The notes beneath the pieces are model-generated. The model did not search any database, had not been told where the DNA came from, and saw only the letters and a program-made list of their open reading frames with translations. Positions 35,272-47,878 of a stretch of 64,000 bases of DNA are shown in pieces; positions within the stretch are counted from its first letter, which is position 1, and each line of letters begins with the position of its first letter. The stretch is from Ottelia alismoides (taxonomy: Eukaryota > Streptophyta > Magnoliopsida > Alismatales > Hydrocharitaceae). A program made the position numbers and the translations under genes. Where the stretch lies: NCBI GenBank assembly GCA_037367405.1, contig JAZKJV010000681.1:682001-746000 (forward strand). The letters are read 5' to 3'.

Positions 35272-38200
35272 AATCTCGTATTCATCATGCTAAAATTGGT
35301 CATTTAGGCTCTGTTCCCCATCATTCACCTGTAACTAATCATTAATAGAGCATTATTAGCCATCATGCATGTGTGAATAATATCTGCATTTCATCTGCAT
35401 AAATTGCATTAAAAATCCCATGTGTAAATTAGCCCAAAAAGCCGCTAACTTCTCACATTTTTAATTAATTCATCCTAACTCCGATTAACCCAAAACTACC
35501 TCCATTGTGTAGATATTACTAACCTTTTTAAATAAAAATACAAAAAAATTACTAACTCCAATAAGTGTCAAATAATCCCAAAGTCAAATTTCACATCTGA
35601 CAGACTAAAATGAGCATATCTCTCACATACAGTGTCCGATTTTGGTCTACTCACTTTTAAAGTACTTCATTTTCAAATACCTTCAAAACAAGACCAATTT
35701 CGTAAAATTCGGAGCTCATTTGTGAAAGTTGGGTTTTGGGCCTCTTTTGCGCATTTTAACTTTTTGCTAATTTTGACATGAGTTTTTATGTGCATAAATA
35801 ACTCCTTTAATTTTATTTCTTTTTCATTTGTGTTCTTTGATGAAAGTTTTATTAAGCAATACAAAAATTCAAATCCATATTAAAACTGAGATCAAAGAAA
35901 CTGACCAAGTTCAAGTGTCCGTTGTCGGTCTGTACAAAGGTTGTGTGTCTCTAACCTTTATTTTATTCTCCTATTTTCTTATTTATTAAAAATCCAAAAA
36001 ATTTAGATTAATGTGTAAATAATTTTCTTGTATTTTATCGTATTTTTTTATATTTTTTATCCCCTCTAAAACCACCAAAAAAATACAAAACCCTAAAAAA
36101 TCGGTTTTCTATCACATGGAGAGCCACCAAAAATACCACTTTGCACAGGTGACCCTCTTTTGCTCCCAGGTCCTTCATGAAAGTTGTAGATCTCGACAAG
36201 ACGAACAACTTTTGTGAAGTAATTTTTTTGATCCGAGGTCTCCTGCTATTTCTTTTCTATTTTTCTTTGCTTTTAATTTTGAAATTTTTTTGGGGTGCCA
36301 CGTGGCAGCCCCAGGGCGTGCCACGTGGCACCCCTGTTCTCTCTCCAGCCGCCCAGGTCACGTGCCCAGCATGTGACCTGTGCCTCTTCCTCCTCCAGCC
36401 ATTACCAGCGCCCCCCCTATCCTCGCTGTTACCCCTCCTCCCTCGTAATCGCCGCCTCCTCTCCGCTGGCCGTTACGAGGGCGTCCTATAAAGCTCCCTC
36501 CGCCACGACCGCCATCGCCATCCGCCATCATCGGGAGTTCAGGAGTTAAGGCCGGTGACAGCGGCGTGAAGCTCCTGCACCGCGGCGTGATCCACGGATA
36601 CCCCCGTGTTGCTGCTCAACCTTTGACCAGCCAAGCCTTGAGGAGCTTCGTCGTTCCTCTAAGGCGACCACCGGGAGAGAGCTCCGCTCCTCCGTCCGCA
36701 GGCGACTCCATTTCCCATCAACTATCCATGCTCAAAGTTTTTCCATTTTTTCCTAACCTTGCAGGTACTCAGCCACCACCAGCTCCGCCTCACGGCTTCG
36801 CCCCTCTCCGCCCACCGCGCCTTTCGCGCCTCTCCGCTCGCCAGCAACCGCGCAAGGCTGCTCCGCCCTCTGCCACCACCTTGCGCAGCCTCCGCTCCCT
36901 TCAGCCCCTGCTTTCCTCTGCCGCGCTCGACTCCGGCCAGCCCTCGCTCGTCGCGCCTTGGCCCGTGGCAGCACCTCCTCCGACCGCCCATGCCCACCTG
37001 ACGCCTCCGCCTCGACCGCCCTCCTCTGGTCGTGTGTCGACCGGCTGAGGGCGCCTCGCCGTGCCCACCGCCTAGCGCCGAGGTCCAGCCTCGCCGCCTC
37101 CCGGTCGCGTCCACTGCCTCGCACCGCGGCACCACTGTCTTCGCCACCGCCCTCCGCCTCCGCTCGACCATGTGTCGGCCAAGCGCGGCCGCTGCCTCGT
37201 TGTTCGCCCCCGCCCCACCACAAGGCACAGTTGCCGTCGGATCGGGCTAATCAGCCCTTGATCCGACGGTCGTCGAGCCGCCACGCGCCCAGCCGAGCCT
37301 CGAGGCTCGGGATCCCCGAGCCAGCCCCCGAACCATAGGCTCGGTCGCCCGAGCCTCCTACTTTGACCCGAGCCTCAGGCTCGGACCCCGCGCCTCAGCC
37401 TCGTTCACCCAAAGCTCCTAGCGCACGTGCTATGCACGTGCGTTGTGGGTAAATTGCAGCGACCCCCTGCTACTTTTAGAAATTAAGTTTATACCCCCCG
37501 CCAGGGGTAAATTGTAGAGGAGCCCCTCCGACTTTCATAAATTGCAGATAAGTCCTTCCAGGGACCATTTTGAAGGAAAAACGTTATTTTAATTACATTT
37601 TAGTTCTTGAAACTTCATTTTATCATATCTTCTCCATCTGAACTCTGATTTTAGCATATAATATGTCGTTTCGAAGCTAATTCTGTGCTCTACCATTTGG
37701 CATACATTGTGGACAGATCTGAGAATATTTATTGATTACTATTATTCGAGTACTTATTTGATCTCATGTAGGTTCTGTTGACATTGTGTACTGATTAAAT
37801 CGAGGAAAAATTGATTTCTTACAGGGGCATATTCAAGGACAGATAATTGAATTATTTTCTCGCTATTATCAATCACTCCTTGAGGATTAAATCACAGGAA
37901 AAATTAGGGGTCAAAACTCCTTGAAAATTATTTTTGATCTCTTTATCTGCAGGACTACGTAGCTGGATATTGATCTCATACCCCACAGCTTGATTCTCTT
38001 ATTGATAAATATTTCTTGAAATTACTCGATCTGTGATAATATTTGAGGATCAATTGATAAATTTATTTAAGGTTGAAACTTCACTAAATCGCAGATCCAG
38101 TGCTTAATCATCTCTGTATATTTCCTTGCATTTGCATCTCATTGCATTGTGCATATCTCTCAACACATAAATTAATCGAGCATTAATCGATTATTTAATT

Positions 38201-38369
38201 TGATTTAAGATCGCGCAACTAAAAATCACCGTTCCCTGAGTTCGACCTTGGTAAACTTGCCAAGTAAAAATAGTCCACAACATTCAAAGCTTGTGGTATT
38301 TTGACGACCGAAATCCGCCTCCTATACTACAATTCATCCTTATTAAAGAGGTGGATTTCGCGATCATCA
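35272..38369 (+). repeat. Element E 3' LTR, 3098 bp, missing about 5 bp at its start
   Basis: It begins AATCTCGTATTC (the leading TGATG is lost) and ends CGCGATCATCA at 38369 before ACAAC. TATAAAG is at 36487 and TTGCAGGTA at 36759-36767. The last 850 bases, absent from the 5' copy, include GTTCCCTGAGTTCGACCTTGG, which is shared with all Athila-type LTRs in the window. Confidence 0.9.
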
Positions 38370-38792
38370 ACAACCAAGACTAAATTGACTCCACATAAAA
38401 ACACGGTTGCTCCCTCTTCTAGTCGGCTATCTAATGAGAGGAAGTCGAGAATTGATTCCTCGAGACGTTCTCTAGAACCTCTCAAGGCACGTTTCTCTCA
38501 TCTCCCTCTCAATGATTCAGGTTCTAGAAAACCGACTAAGAAAATTTCCTTCAACATTTCGGAGAAGGAAGTTTCAGAGGAATCCTCATCGGGTCCAAAC
38601 AAGGTGATTTATATGAGTGAGCTCAGTTCGGTTGTTCTTAAGCCGTATCTAAGCAAGCAGCCGTGTGTCGACCCTCGTTGGACGATCCCTTCACCTAACC
38701 ACTATTCATCTGTGGACGATTCCGACAGCGACACACTTGTATATTACCCACCTCCACGATCCCGCAAGAAGTTACGTCATAAATCTTCTTGA
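38370..38792 (+). pseudogene. Element B protein, second part (after element E)
   Basis: It begins at the right ACAAC copy in the same reading frame as the part before element E, so the original protein was uninterrupted. It encodes a Lys/Thr-rich segment, then KPTKKISFNIS, VSEESSSGPN, an acidic SSVDDSDSD patch, and the end YYPPPRSRKKLRHKSS, then TGA. The tail parallels that of element E closely in order and spacing. The frame extends upstream to 38301 only through LTR sequence of E. Confidence 0.8.
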
Positions 38793-40706
38793 TCTATGTA
38801 TATTCTCAATTCTTCTTGTATATATTTCCCCTCCCTCCCCAGTGATTCGAATCCCTCGCCCCGACTCCATATCATTTCATTTTATGGCTATACTTAGGAT
38901 GATTAGATCCTAAGTATAGGGGGAGAGTGACCCAAGTCCCTTCACTGTTCGTTGTATATTCTCTAGATCTCATCGGTTCTCACACTTACTCATGTCCTAT
39001 ACTTAGGCTGACCAGAGCCTAAGTATAGGGGGCCGATTCCCGCTATGTATATACTCCTCCATTTCCCCTCTTAACCTCGCCCACCCCATTTTTGATCTTC
39101 TTCTACACTTAGACTGCCAGAGCCTAAGTGTAGGGGGGGCGGAGCGACTTCTATACTTTTTGTATTTTAGCTCTCCTACGCTTAGCATGAGCTATGTCTT
39201 TTTCGACGCTTTCCGTGCTCTGAGGACACAGCACACGCTAAGTATAGGGGGGCGTGTATATATTACATATATACTTTACCCATAGCTCGTACTTTCACGT
39301 ATTTTCGCGTACTTTTTGTTTGTATTTTGCAATAATTATGTGTGGGTAAAAATTAAAAAAATTTGTAAAACTTTTGTAAAAAAAAATAAAATACATGTAT
39401 ACTTGTATATTGTATAACACTTGTATAACTTGTATAATATTATAAACTCTTGTAAATTGTTGTAACATAGGAGGTATACCAAAATTTTGAAAAAAAACAA
39501 AAAAAACAAAGAAAATAGGCTTCTTATTTACTCTTGCATATCATCCTTGCATTAAAAAAAAGAGACTCTTGCATTTCATTCATCTACATAGCATGTCATC
39601 TGCATCTCATCTGCATATCTTGCATATGCAAGGTGAAAAGCTATTGGGTTCTGAACCAAGTTATGAGTAGATGTTGAGGAAGGACTTGATTTGACCTTAA
39701 TCCACCTAATTTCAGAGGAACCTTATAGGAACTGGAGTTAAGATTTCTCAGGTCAAGTGACTTAATTCTTTGAGTCCGCAAGTCTATGTTCACATGGCAT
39801 CTTGATTAGTCTAAGTAGAATATCTCGTGCACAGACATGATTCTTTTATATAATGACCTAACTTGGACAAGCACAATGCACGTAGCTCTTCATTGATGAG
39901 GTGGTGAGGAGGTAGAATCCTTTAGCTTGGAGTAGCACACGGGTGGAAACATCCGTCCTCCTCTAGGGAGGGTAGTGCATCTCAACCTAGTCTGGTGGAG
40001 TTGACATCTAAGGACAAGATGCTGTGGGTTGCAATAATGCTTCAAAAGAGGGATAGTCTACTGGCTCAAGAGGAAAAACTCCTGATGTACATGTTGCAAC
40101 TTGTATATAGTTCAAAAAAAAATAAGAAAAAAAGAGAAAAAATGCAAGAACTCCAAAAAAATAGACAGGCCAAAAAAATTGCCTGACGGAGTATGTATAT
40201 TAGCAAGAAGTCTGTAGCTGGATGACTTGGCTACACTAGTCAGGCATCCCAGGATAGGTAGCTACACTGGCTACCATCCATTCTTTCTCTACCCCCTCCT
40301 CTTGAGCTGGTCGCACTTGAACTTAGAAGGGAATACCCCGCTCCTCGAGGAAAGAGTTACTAGACCGGGTTATTTGAGTTACCTTGTTAGAGGAGGTTGG
40401 TTCTGAGCCATTTCTGATGTGGAGAGCTATTGTACACTTACATAGTACAAGTAAGAATCATAATCATCAGAAATTTGCGTATGAGGATTTGTTCTGACCT
40501 GACTGTTGAGGCGTCTTGAATAGAAGACTTGTGGAACTTGAAGTCTGTTAGGTCTTAAGTTCAGATCCCAATAAGGTTCTGCCACACAATTAATCCAAAG
40601 GTCGAGTCAAGCCCCATTTTCAACTTTTGTTCATGACCTTGGTATGGAACCCAAAATCATTTCACTCTTGCATTTCATTTTAGTTGCTCGGGGACGAGCA
40701 AGGTTT
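38793..40706 (+). other. Element B 3' non-coding region with hairpin/polypurine modules
   Basis: Four modules end in AAGTATAGGGGG or close variants (38912, 39021, 39125, 39240). Three of them are hairpins of the type TATACTTAGG / CCTAAGTATA. A-rich and T-rich low-complexity DNA follows, with a segment shared with E and C. No coding sequence seen; the small frame at 39995-40186 is Lys-rich A-tract sequence. Confidence 0.75.
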
Positions 40707-40719
40707 AAGTATAGGGGGA
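40707..40719 (+). other. Element B polypurine tract
   Basis: AAGTATAGGGGGA directly precedes the 3' LTR, matching element C's tract. It primes plus-strand DNA synthesis. Confidence 0.85.
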
Positions 40720-43700
40720 CGATGAATCTGTGATTCATCACTCTAAAAGTTGAAAATAGAGCTTTGTTCTCGAGTAGTTAGATGCATATTTCCACTTATA
40801 TTTCATAATTAGCATTCATGCATGCATAAATAATATCTGCATTTTAGCATTCGTATTTGCAAAAATAAGAAGCCAAATTCACTTGTAAATATTCACCTGT
40901 ATATTAGCTAAAAGTACCCTATTTGTATATATTTTATACTAACTCCGAATCTAATAAATCCAACTCTATAATGTATATATTACTAACACTAATTAAAGAA
41001 AAATATCAAAAAAATACTAACTTGTAAAATTACCCAATAAAACCCCAAACCCAGTTGAAGACCTTAGACCTTAAAATACGCATATCTCGCTCATACGGCC
41101 TCTGAATTAGGTCTACTCACTTTTAAAGTAATATAAATTCAAAGACCTTTGAAACAAGACCAATTTCATTAAAATCGGAGCTCTATGCAAAACTTGGGTT
41201 TTGGGCCCCTTTTGTATATTGTACATATTGACCGTTTTACCCCTGTATTTTATCATTTTATTTTCTTCATTATTAAAAATCCAAAAAATAGATTAAGTTG
41301 TAAATATTACTCTCATATTTTTTCTAACTTTATTTTGATTTTTCTCTCTTTTAAAAATGACAAAAAAAATTACAAAAGATAAAATGTGGTATTTTATATC
41401 TATAAGCTACCACCCAAAAATACATTTTTGTATAGATGATTTCATTTGATTTTCAGCCCTTCACGAAAGTTGTAGATCTCGTCGAGACGAGCAACTTTTG
41501 TGTTGATCATTTTTTGATCTAAGCTCTTTTATTATTTCTTTTTTATTTTTCTTTGCATTTAGTTGTGGATTTTTCTCGGAGCGACACGTGGTAACTCCTG
41601 GAGACGCCATGTGTCGCCTCCCCATTCACTCACTTATGCCATCTTCCTCCTTCATCCCGGGTCGTTGGATGAGAGGGTTATCCATCAACGACCATCCTCT
41701 TCTCTACCCATTCCTCTCCCACTCTCCCTTGACTTAAGGGAGAAGCCAACCTTCGACACCTCCAACTTCTACCCCATCTCCTCCACCTTCTCCATCTCTT
41801 CTCCAACCGCCTCCTCCTCCTCTTTATATCCTCTCTATCTCCCACATTCATCCCCATCCGCCTACTGTGAGTGAAATCCCCGAGCTCCCTATCCATACTC
41901 AGTGACAGTGAGAGTGAGACCAAGGTTGTGCGAAGACGGTCCTCCGGCGAGATCCAAGGGATCAAGGTCCCTTGCCGCAGCTCAAGCGTGAGCTGCTCGA
42001 GCTCCATCTCTGTCGCGGCGTCGGGCAAAGACCCGAGGTGCTTCTCTTTGCACTCCTTCCCAGACATCCGTCCCCATCTCCAGGTAATCTTCTTCTCCCT
42101 CTTTTCTTCTTCCTCATTACACACCCATTCTCTCTCTCCTCGATTCATCATCTTCCATCCATCAAATCGCCAACAAATTGTGTTTCCACGGATAAATCAC
42201 ACGTTGCGAATACAATGGTATTTTTAATTAATTTTTCGAAACAATTTCATCAACCGATTAATCCAACATTTAAGCCACTTAAACAAATGCATGAGGAACA
42301 TGGGAGGTGGTGAAATCCCCCACGTTCTCTCTCTCCCCTTCTCTTCTTCTTCCTCCGCCTACGCGTGGCCTTCCTCCTCCTGGAGCTCCCCACGCCGCAC
42401 CCAAGCACCTGAAGCCACGCCCAACACGAGCCACCATCGACTCCAGGTGCAGCGGCGTGACGACCACCCCACTGGCCACACCTCATCCTCCACCAGAGGC
42501 CACACCCAACGCCTCCTTCGCGCGCTGCCATCTCCGCGCGGCTGCGCACGCCTCACCGCCCCCAGCCGCTGCCGCCGTGGCCTCCGCCTACACCGGTCGC
42601 CGCCCCTGAAGTGCGCGGCCGAGCCCGCGCACCTCCAGCGCTCGCCAGCGCCGCACGCGCGGCCGCGCTTCTTCCCCTCTCCGCTGCTCTCGACGCCTCA
42701 CCGCCACTGCTACACGCCAGCTCCAGCGCTGCCGCGCGTGGCCATCGCTCCTCCACCTCCTCGCCTCGCGCCACCGCGCAGCGAGCGCACCCTCCACCTC
42801 CAGTCGCACGTCACCCCTGGCAGCTCCACCTGTCCACGCATCCTCCGTCCATTCACCGCCGGCTACAACCCCCGGTCGTGTGTCGACCGGCCTTTGGCCA
42901 ACGCCCGTCCTCCACCGTCGCTCGAGGATCTGCGTGCCACCGCCGTACTTTTGCAGCGCCCACTGGTCACGGCCAATCCTTTGCGCGCCATCCGCGTAGC
43001 ACGACATCGATGACCCCTCCTCTGGACTATGCACCCGGCGGCTCCAGAGCAACCACACACCACCTCTGCCTCGTGACCGTTCCGCGCGAGGTCCTCTCCC
43101 TTGTGCATCTCCCTCCGAGTGCGCCGACCAGCCACGACGCCCCCCTCCACGACCGGCCGCCTTCTCCCCTGCGCGTGCGTGAAGCTCCTTGCCCTCCCAT
43201 GTTCAAGCCAACAAAACAGGGGAGTTTTAGCGCACAATAAAGTCAAAAGGTGATTTGCAAAGGGGACACTTGACGCCCCTTGCAAGTTATCAAGGAAACT
43301 TTTACTTTCCGGTAATTTCATTCAAGTCCCTGTATTGCATCCATAACATTTGTCATTTATTTTCTTTGCACTCATACCCCTGCATTTGCACGTTTATTTT
43401 GTTGTCATTTTGTCATTCATTTTTAATTCCGAAAGTTGCATTGTGTAGCTTAACTTGATCTCTTTTGTATGGTTAATTTTTGTGACATCAGAGAATTTTA
43501 TTATTATTAAATTGGTGAAATATTGTCATATTTTGCCATTTATGCCTCTGAATTGATACTAATTTCTCTGTGATTCCAAAAATCCCCAAAAATTCACATT
43601 AGGCTAAATACTTGGGTTTACATTGTACTCAAAAATCACCTCATTGCATGCATCTCGAGGCCTAAATAAATCATTTAGTGATTTCCTTAATTAAATTTTA

Positions 43701-44278
43701 ATAGGTCCATTTCACATAGAAATTTAGGTTGATTAATTTTCCTGGATTCTTCACACTTAGATCTATCTTGGATAATTTGATATCTAAAAATAGTGTGATC
43801 TGGTATGTATTAAAATTAAATTAGTCAAAATCACCTTGCATTCATTTTTAATTTATAGTTAATTCATTTAGTGCCAAGAAAATTCCAAAAAAAATAGTGT
43901 AGCCTAATTTCATCATATTTCACCATCTGGCCAAGTTTCATAATTTTTGGAATTAATTTGACTATATTTTTGAATTAACTTATAAACTTGCCTGATTGTG
44001 CATGTGTCTTGCATAAAATATACTAAAAAGACCAAAAATATCATCTCCTGAAAATCAAACATTGTATTTTGCTAAAAATTCACCTAAGGAGACAGCTGCC
44101 TCCCTGAGTTCGACCTTGGACTTCCAACCAAGTAAAAAAAATGTGCCGCTCGAAACTAATTTGACTTTAATTAAAAGTGGTTTTTAATATGCTCTCATTA
44201 TACGACTGCAACGAACGATATCAATTAATTTGAACATTAATTTGCTCTAATTTACAAGGGTAGTGGGACGCATTTTCA
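40720..44278 (+). repeat. Element B 3' LTR, 3559 bp
   Basis: It starts CGATGAATCTGTGATTCATCA; the first base is probably T to C mutated, since A, C and E begin TGATGAA. It ends CGCATTTTCA at 44278. It contains the GTTGTAGATCTCG element (41463-41500), a weak TATA (41825), CAGGTAATC (42081) and a GC-rich core (about 41580-43200). The final 1.3 kb match 25743-27076. Confidence 0.9.
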
Positions 44279-44905
44279 CGATCCAACGGCTGGGAGGTGG
44301 GCGCAAGGAAGTGGTTCTGATCAAATCGATTAGGACGCAATCGACGGCTATAGGCGAAGCGCGCTTGGCCGTTGGATCTGGAGATCAAACGATCAAAATT
44401 GGGCAGGTATGGACGCTTCAGATGAACTCTGGAGAGGCGATCAAGGGCGAAGATTGAAGCGCGGTCATGCGACTGAGATGGAGACACATAGGAGGATATC
44501 AGGCGGTCGGGAATGATGGCGTGTGGCATGATGGGAGCATGACACGTGGCTCAACCAGAAAGAGCCACGTGGCCCAACCAGGTTATTCAGACATAAAACA
44601 CAAGAAAGAAGAAAAAGAAGGCCGAATTTGGAAATACTTAAAACATGAAAGTTGTAGATCTCGATGAGATCTACAAGTTTCATTTTGACCAAAAATGCAA
44701 AAGAGGTCAAACAAAGAGATAAATAATTTTGTGAGTATTTTTAAAGGTATAAAAATACTGTGATATTTGGTTTTGTAGTTTTTTTGCATTTTTAATATAT
44801 TTTAAGACCCAAATATATACAACAATTAATCTTGTTCATATTGACGATAATTTAAGCTATGGGATCAATATAGGAAAATTAACATGATGAAACCGAGGTT
44901 CATCA
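44279..44905 (-). repeat. Element C 3' LTR, first 627 bp
   Basis: It starts TGATGAACC at 44905 and matches 51801-52431 of the 5' LTR. It includes the near-palindrome at 44646-44682. It is interrupted at 44278 by element B; CGATC at 44279 is the probable target copy. Confidence 0.87.
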
Positions 44906-44920
44906 TCCCCCTATACTTAA
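44906..44920 (-). other. Element C polypurine tract
   Basis: The minus strand reads TTAAGTATAGGGGGA directly before the LTR start TGATGAACC. Confidence 0.85.
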
Positions 44921-47858
44921 ACTATGCTCGTTCTCGAGCATCTCAAGCATGAATGAGTTGGATTTAACCCTTGATCATGCATGTGAATACAAGACCTAAT
45001 CAGTTCAAGAACTCTCAGTTTTAGATCCAAAATTTTAAAGCTAAACCAGGCTTTAATCAAGAGGTATCCAATTTCTCTAATCCTCATACTCTCTCTGTAT
45101 ACATATAAAATAAGGATATGACATTAAGTGTTGACTGCAGTCACAAGAGTAGAGTCGTAACTTCACCCGAGGTTCCGGTCCAAGAGATTCTCCTAAGAAC
45201 CCATTCCTCAACACTAGGGAATAAACCAAATATTGCATTCAATCCACCGTCTTTTTAGTTGCCAGACTTAAAAATGAAGGTGGAAGGCCAGTTGATAGAG
45301 GGCATATGATTGTGTCATTTCTTCTCCCCCTCTCATTGGAACAAGGATCCTCTTGAGTGCCTTGTTAACTCAAAACATATTTCTTTTGTTGTTGATCAGT
45401 GTGTCCGTCAAGAGAAGATAGAGTCGTCTTCACTTGTTTTCCTGGGAGCACACCGGGGTGTGCCTTTTTTGAGTATCTAAGATATCTTCTACACCCAGAC
45501 TTGTAGGATTTACGATGCAGAGCCCTTTTTTGGTGCAAGCCTGACTCCTGGTCCTAAATAGCGGTGGTCCAAATGGACACTTTAAAATGGCTGGGAGCGC
45601 TCGCCTTTGGTGGAAGCTCTTTGATATTTGACTTATAGAGTGATAGCTTTTTTCAACATTTGTATTTCTTTGCATTGGCTAGCTCCACTGCTTTTACCAA
45701 GAGTTGGCGCACATTGATCAATATTATTTTTGTATTTTATCACACCCTGGCACTTAAGTAAATGTCAAGAGATTAGTACAAGAATCATGTTCTCATACTG
45801 GCTAAAAATGCTGACACTCAGGTTTCATGAAGCCTTCAATGATTTTATCCCATCCTCGAGCATCATTAAATCGGGTCCACACTCAAATCCCTCATCCAGG
45901 TCCCTTGAGTGAAATTTCAACTCATCTCATCATAACTGCAGTTGTATATGTGACGTGTTGATCATATTCTTAAGATTAGAGACTAAGCATGCAATATAGC
46001 ATGCAAATCTGTCAAACCAGAGAAATATGGATAATTAAGTCCGAGACCATGATAACTAAGGCTGGTCAACTTAAAATTTCAAGACCTCGTAAACCAAGTG
46101 TTCTTGAACATCAATAATCTTGTGTGAATGTGGAAGTGTCAGGGATTAAACCAACTTCTTCATCTTTTTTTTTTCATTTTTTTATCATTTTTAAACAATA
46201 TTATAGACATAAGTTAGTCTCATTTAAACCCTCTTTTTGAAAAGACTTTTGAAAAGATTTTCCAAACAATGTCACATTTATAAGGATTTTTCAAACATTT
46301 TTCAAACAATTTTTCAAAACAAGTAAAATCCAATTTTCAAACCATTTTCAAAATATTTATTCAAAATAATGTAACATAGTAGAGAATTTTTCAAACTTTG
46401 AAAACAATTGATGTCACTTAGTTCAGAAGATATATTGTCTAGCCTAAAAAGTTTTAAATTTTTCAGAATTTTCAAAATATAGCTATGACTAAAGTACATA
46501 TATACTGTATATACGGTATAGCTCCTATACTTAACTTTTGTTATGTCCTCATAACACTAAGTGATACAAAGCATAGCTCGAGTTAAGATATAGGAAAGGA
46601 TATAGGAACTGAGGGGTCACCCCCTATACTTAGGTTAAGAATAACCTAAGTATCGGAGAGAAGGATAAATGAGTCAGGAATTCACGGGAACTCAGGTCCC
46701 CCCTATACTTAGGCTGAGAATAGCCTAAGTACAGAGATGGATAAGTGAAGTTGGGGAGACCTGAGGGGAACAAAGAGGTTAGGATGGATTTACACGTGAA
46801 GGAATGAATCTAAGGAGATGAATGGAGCACATAGGGTCTACGGGAGGGTGTCGGAAATCGACAAACATGGCTTAAGAAATCAATCAATCAACATCCTTGA
46901 TTCACCAACTCACACATAAAACCAACATATGTTGGTCATTTATCTTTTCATTTTTTATTGGTGATAAATACATATTCATTCTCATTTACGCAAGGATTAA
47001 TGATACGTCGAACCAAAAATATCCTACGTAAAAAGGGTGTTTCTCTCCCAAAACATGATTTTACTCCATTTTATTGATCAACCGACATTATCAGTCCCAA
47101 TTTTTAGCTTCAAGGTTATCACTGATTTAATAATAACACAAATCAATCAAACATCATCTACCGATCATTCCCAATTTTCATTAAACCTAGGTGATCAATC
47201 CATGACGGAATTGAGTAAAAGCCGATGCATACGATAAAATCATGATCTATACCAAAGAGGAAAACTTGCAGTGCCTTTATATATACTCGTGAAAAACAAG
47301 ACCGAATTAAAATCAAATGTTGAATGTATGCAAGTCGATAAAAATCGCACCTAGCATGCTTCTATTAGCGGGGAAAGAACATATTTAATTTTGGCTAAGT
47401 GAAGCGATGTCTACGTACATCTCAAATTAATGTATGTCCTACCTACGATCAAACACATAAGATGAAAATGAGATAGCTCGAAGAGCCGCTTGCCTGATCC
47501 TAAGTCGACACTCAAGTGGGGCAAGCCCCACACAACCACAATTGCCTTCATTCATTTACAATCGCGAGTCTTCAAATGAAGATCGCTGTAAAGAGATTAT
47601 TTACATGCATGAAATGAAAAATGCAAGAGACATTAATTCTCTTCAATTTCTCCAATGGTGCTTCTACATCTCCTCACAACAGGAGCTCTTGTTCCGTGCC
47701 TCATTGATCGCCAAGGGATCCTGCAACAAAAACAAACATTAGAAAGATATTCGAGAATTATCAACACAATGCAAGCAACACAAATGACTCGATTAAAGGT
47801 TAAAAACTACTACTTAATCAAATAATAAAAATTTAAATAAAATAAAAGATGAGTTGTG
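44921..47858 (-). other. Element C internal region, non-coding
   Basis: Its right part (about 47000-47858) resembles the leaders of A and B (text CTCGAAGAGCCGC). Its left part resembles the 3' non-coding regions of B and E, with hairpin modules at 46523-46600, 46621-46655 and 46698-46730. The structured block next to gag, seen in A and B, is missing. No open frame over about 80 codons, and none resembles a known protein. Confidence 0.75.
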
Positions 47859-47876
47859 TCTCCGGCAACGACACCC
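47859..47876 (-). other. Element C primer binding site (diverged tRNA-Asp type)
   Basis: The minus strand reads GGGTGTCGTTGCCGGAGA two bases after the LTR end CCAATCA. Fourteen of eighteen positions fit the tRNA-Asp complement. Confidence 0.75.
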
Positions 47877-47878
47877 TT

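Larger units (their letters stand above)
30578..38369 (+). mobile_element. Element E: deleted Athila-family element nested in B
   Basis: The order is 5' LTR (truncated), protease-like frame, 3' non-coding region, 3' LTR. It is bounded by the ACAAC duplication. Two deletions are visible. One joins LTR position 32819 straight to the middle of the reading frame, losing the LTR end, primer site and leader. The other joins the 3' non-coding region to the fifth or sixth base of the 3' LTR, losing the polypurine tract. RT and integrase are absent. It could not transpose in this form. Confidence 0.9.
27077..40719 (+). mobile_element. Element B: non-autonomous Athila-family element, internal region (carries element E)
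   Basis: The order is primer site, leader, short gag-like start, protease-like frame split by element E, 3' non-coding region with hairpin/polypurine modules, and polypurine tract. RT, RNase H and integrase are absent. The element sits in the 3' LTR of C: its own 3' LTR ends CATTTTCA at 44278, directly against C's LTR text CGATCC. Its LTR ends, primer and tract match A and C. Confidence 0.85.

Noticed and set aside
42291..43240. Frames of about 200-240 codons in the B 3' LTR
   Set aside because: Overlapping frames on both strands in a GC-rich LTR core, with Pro/Arg/Ser-biased translations. The B 5' LTR copy is not open to the same extent.
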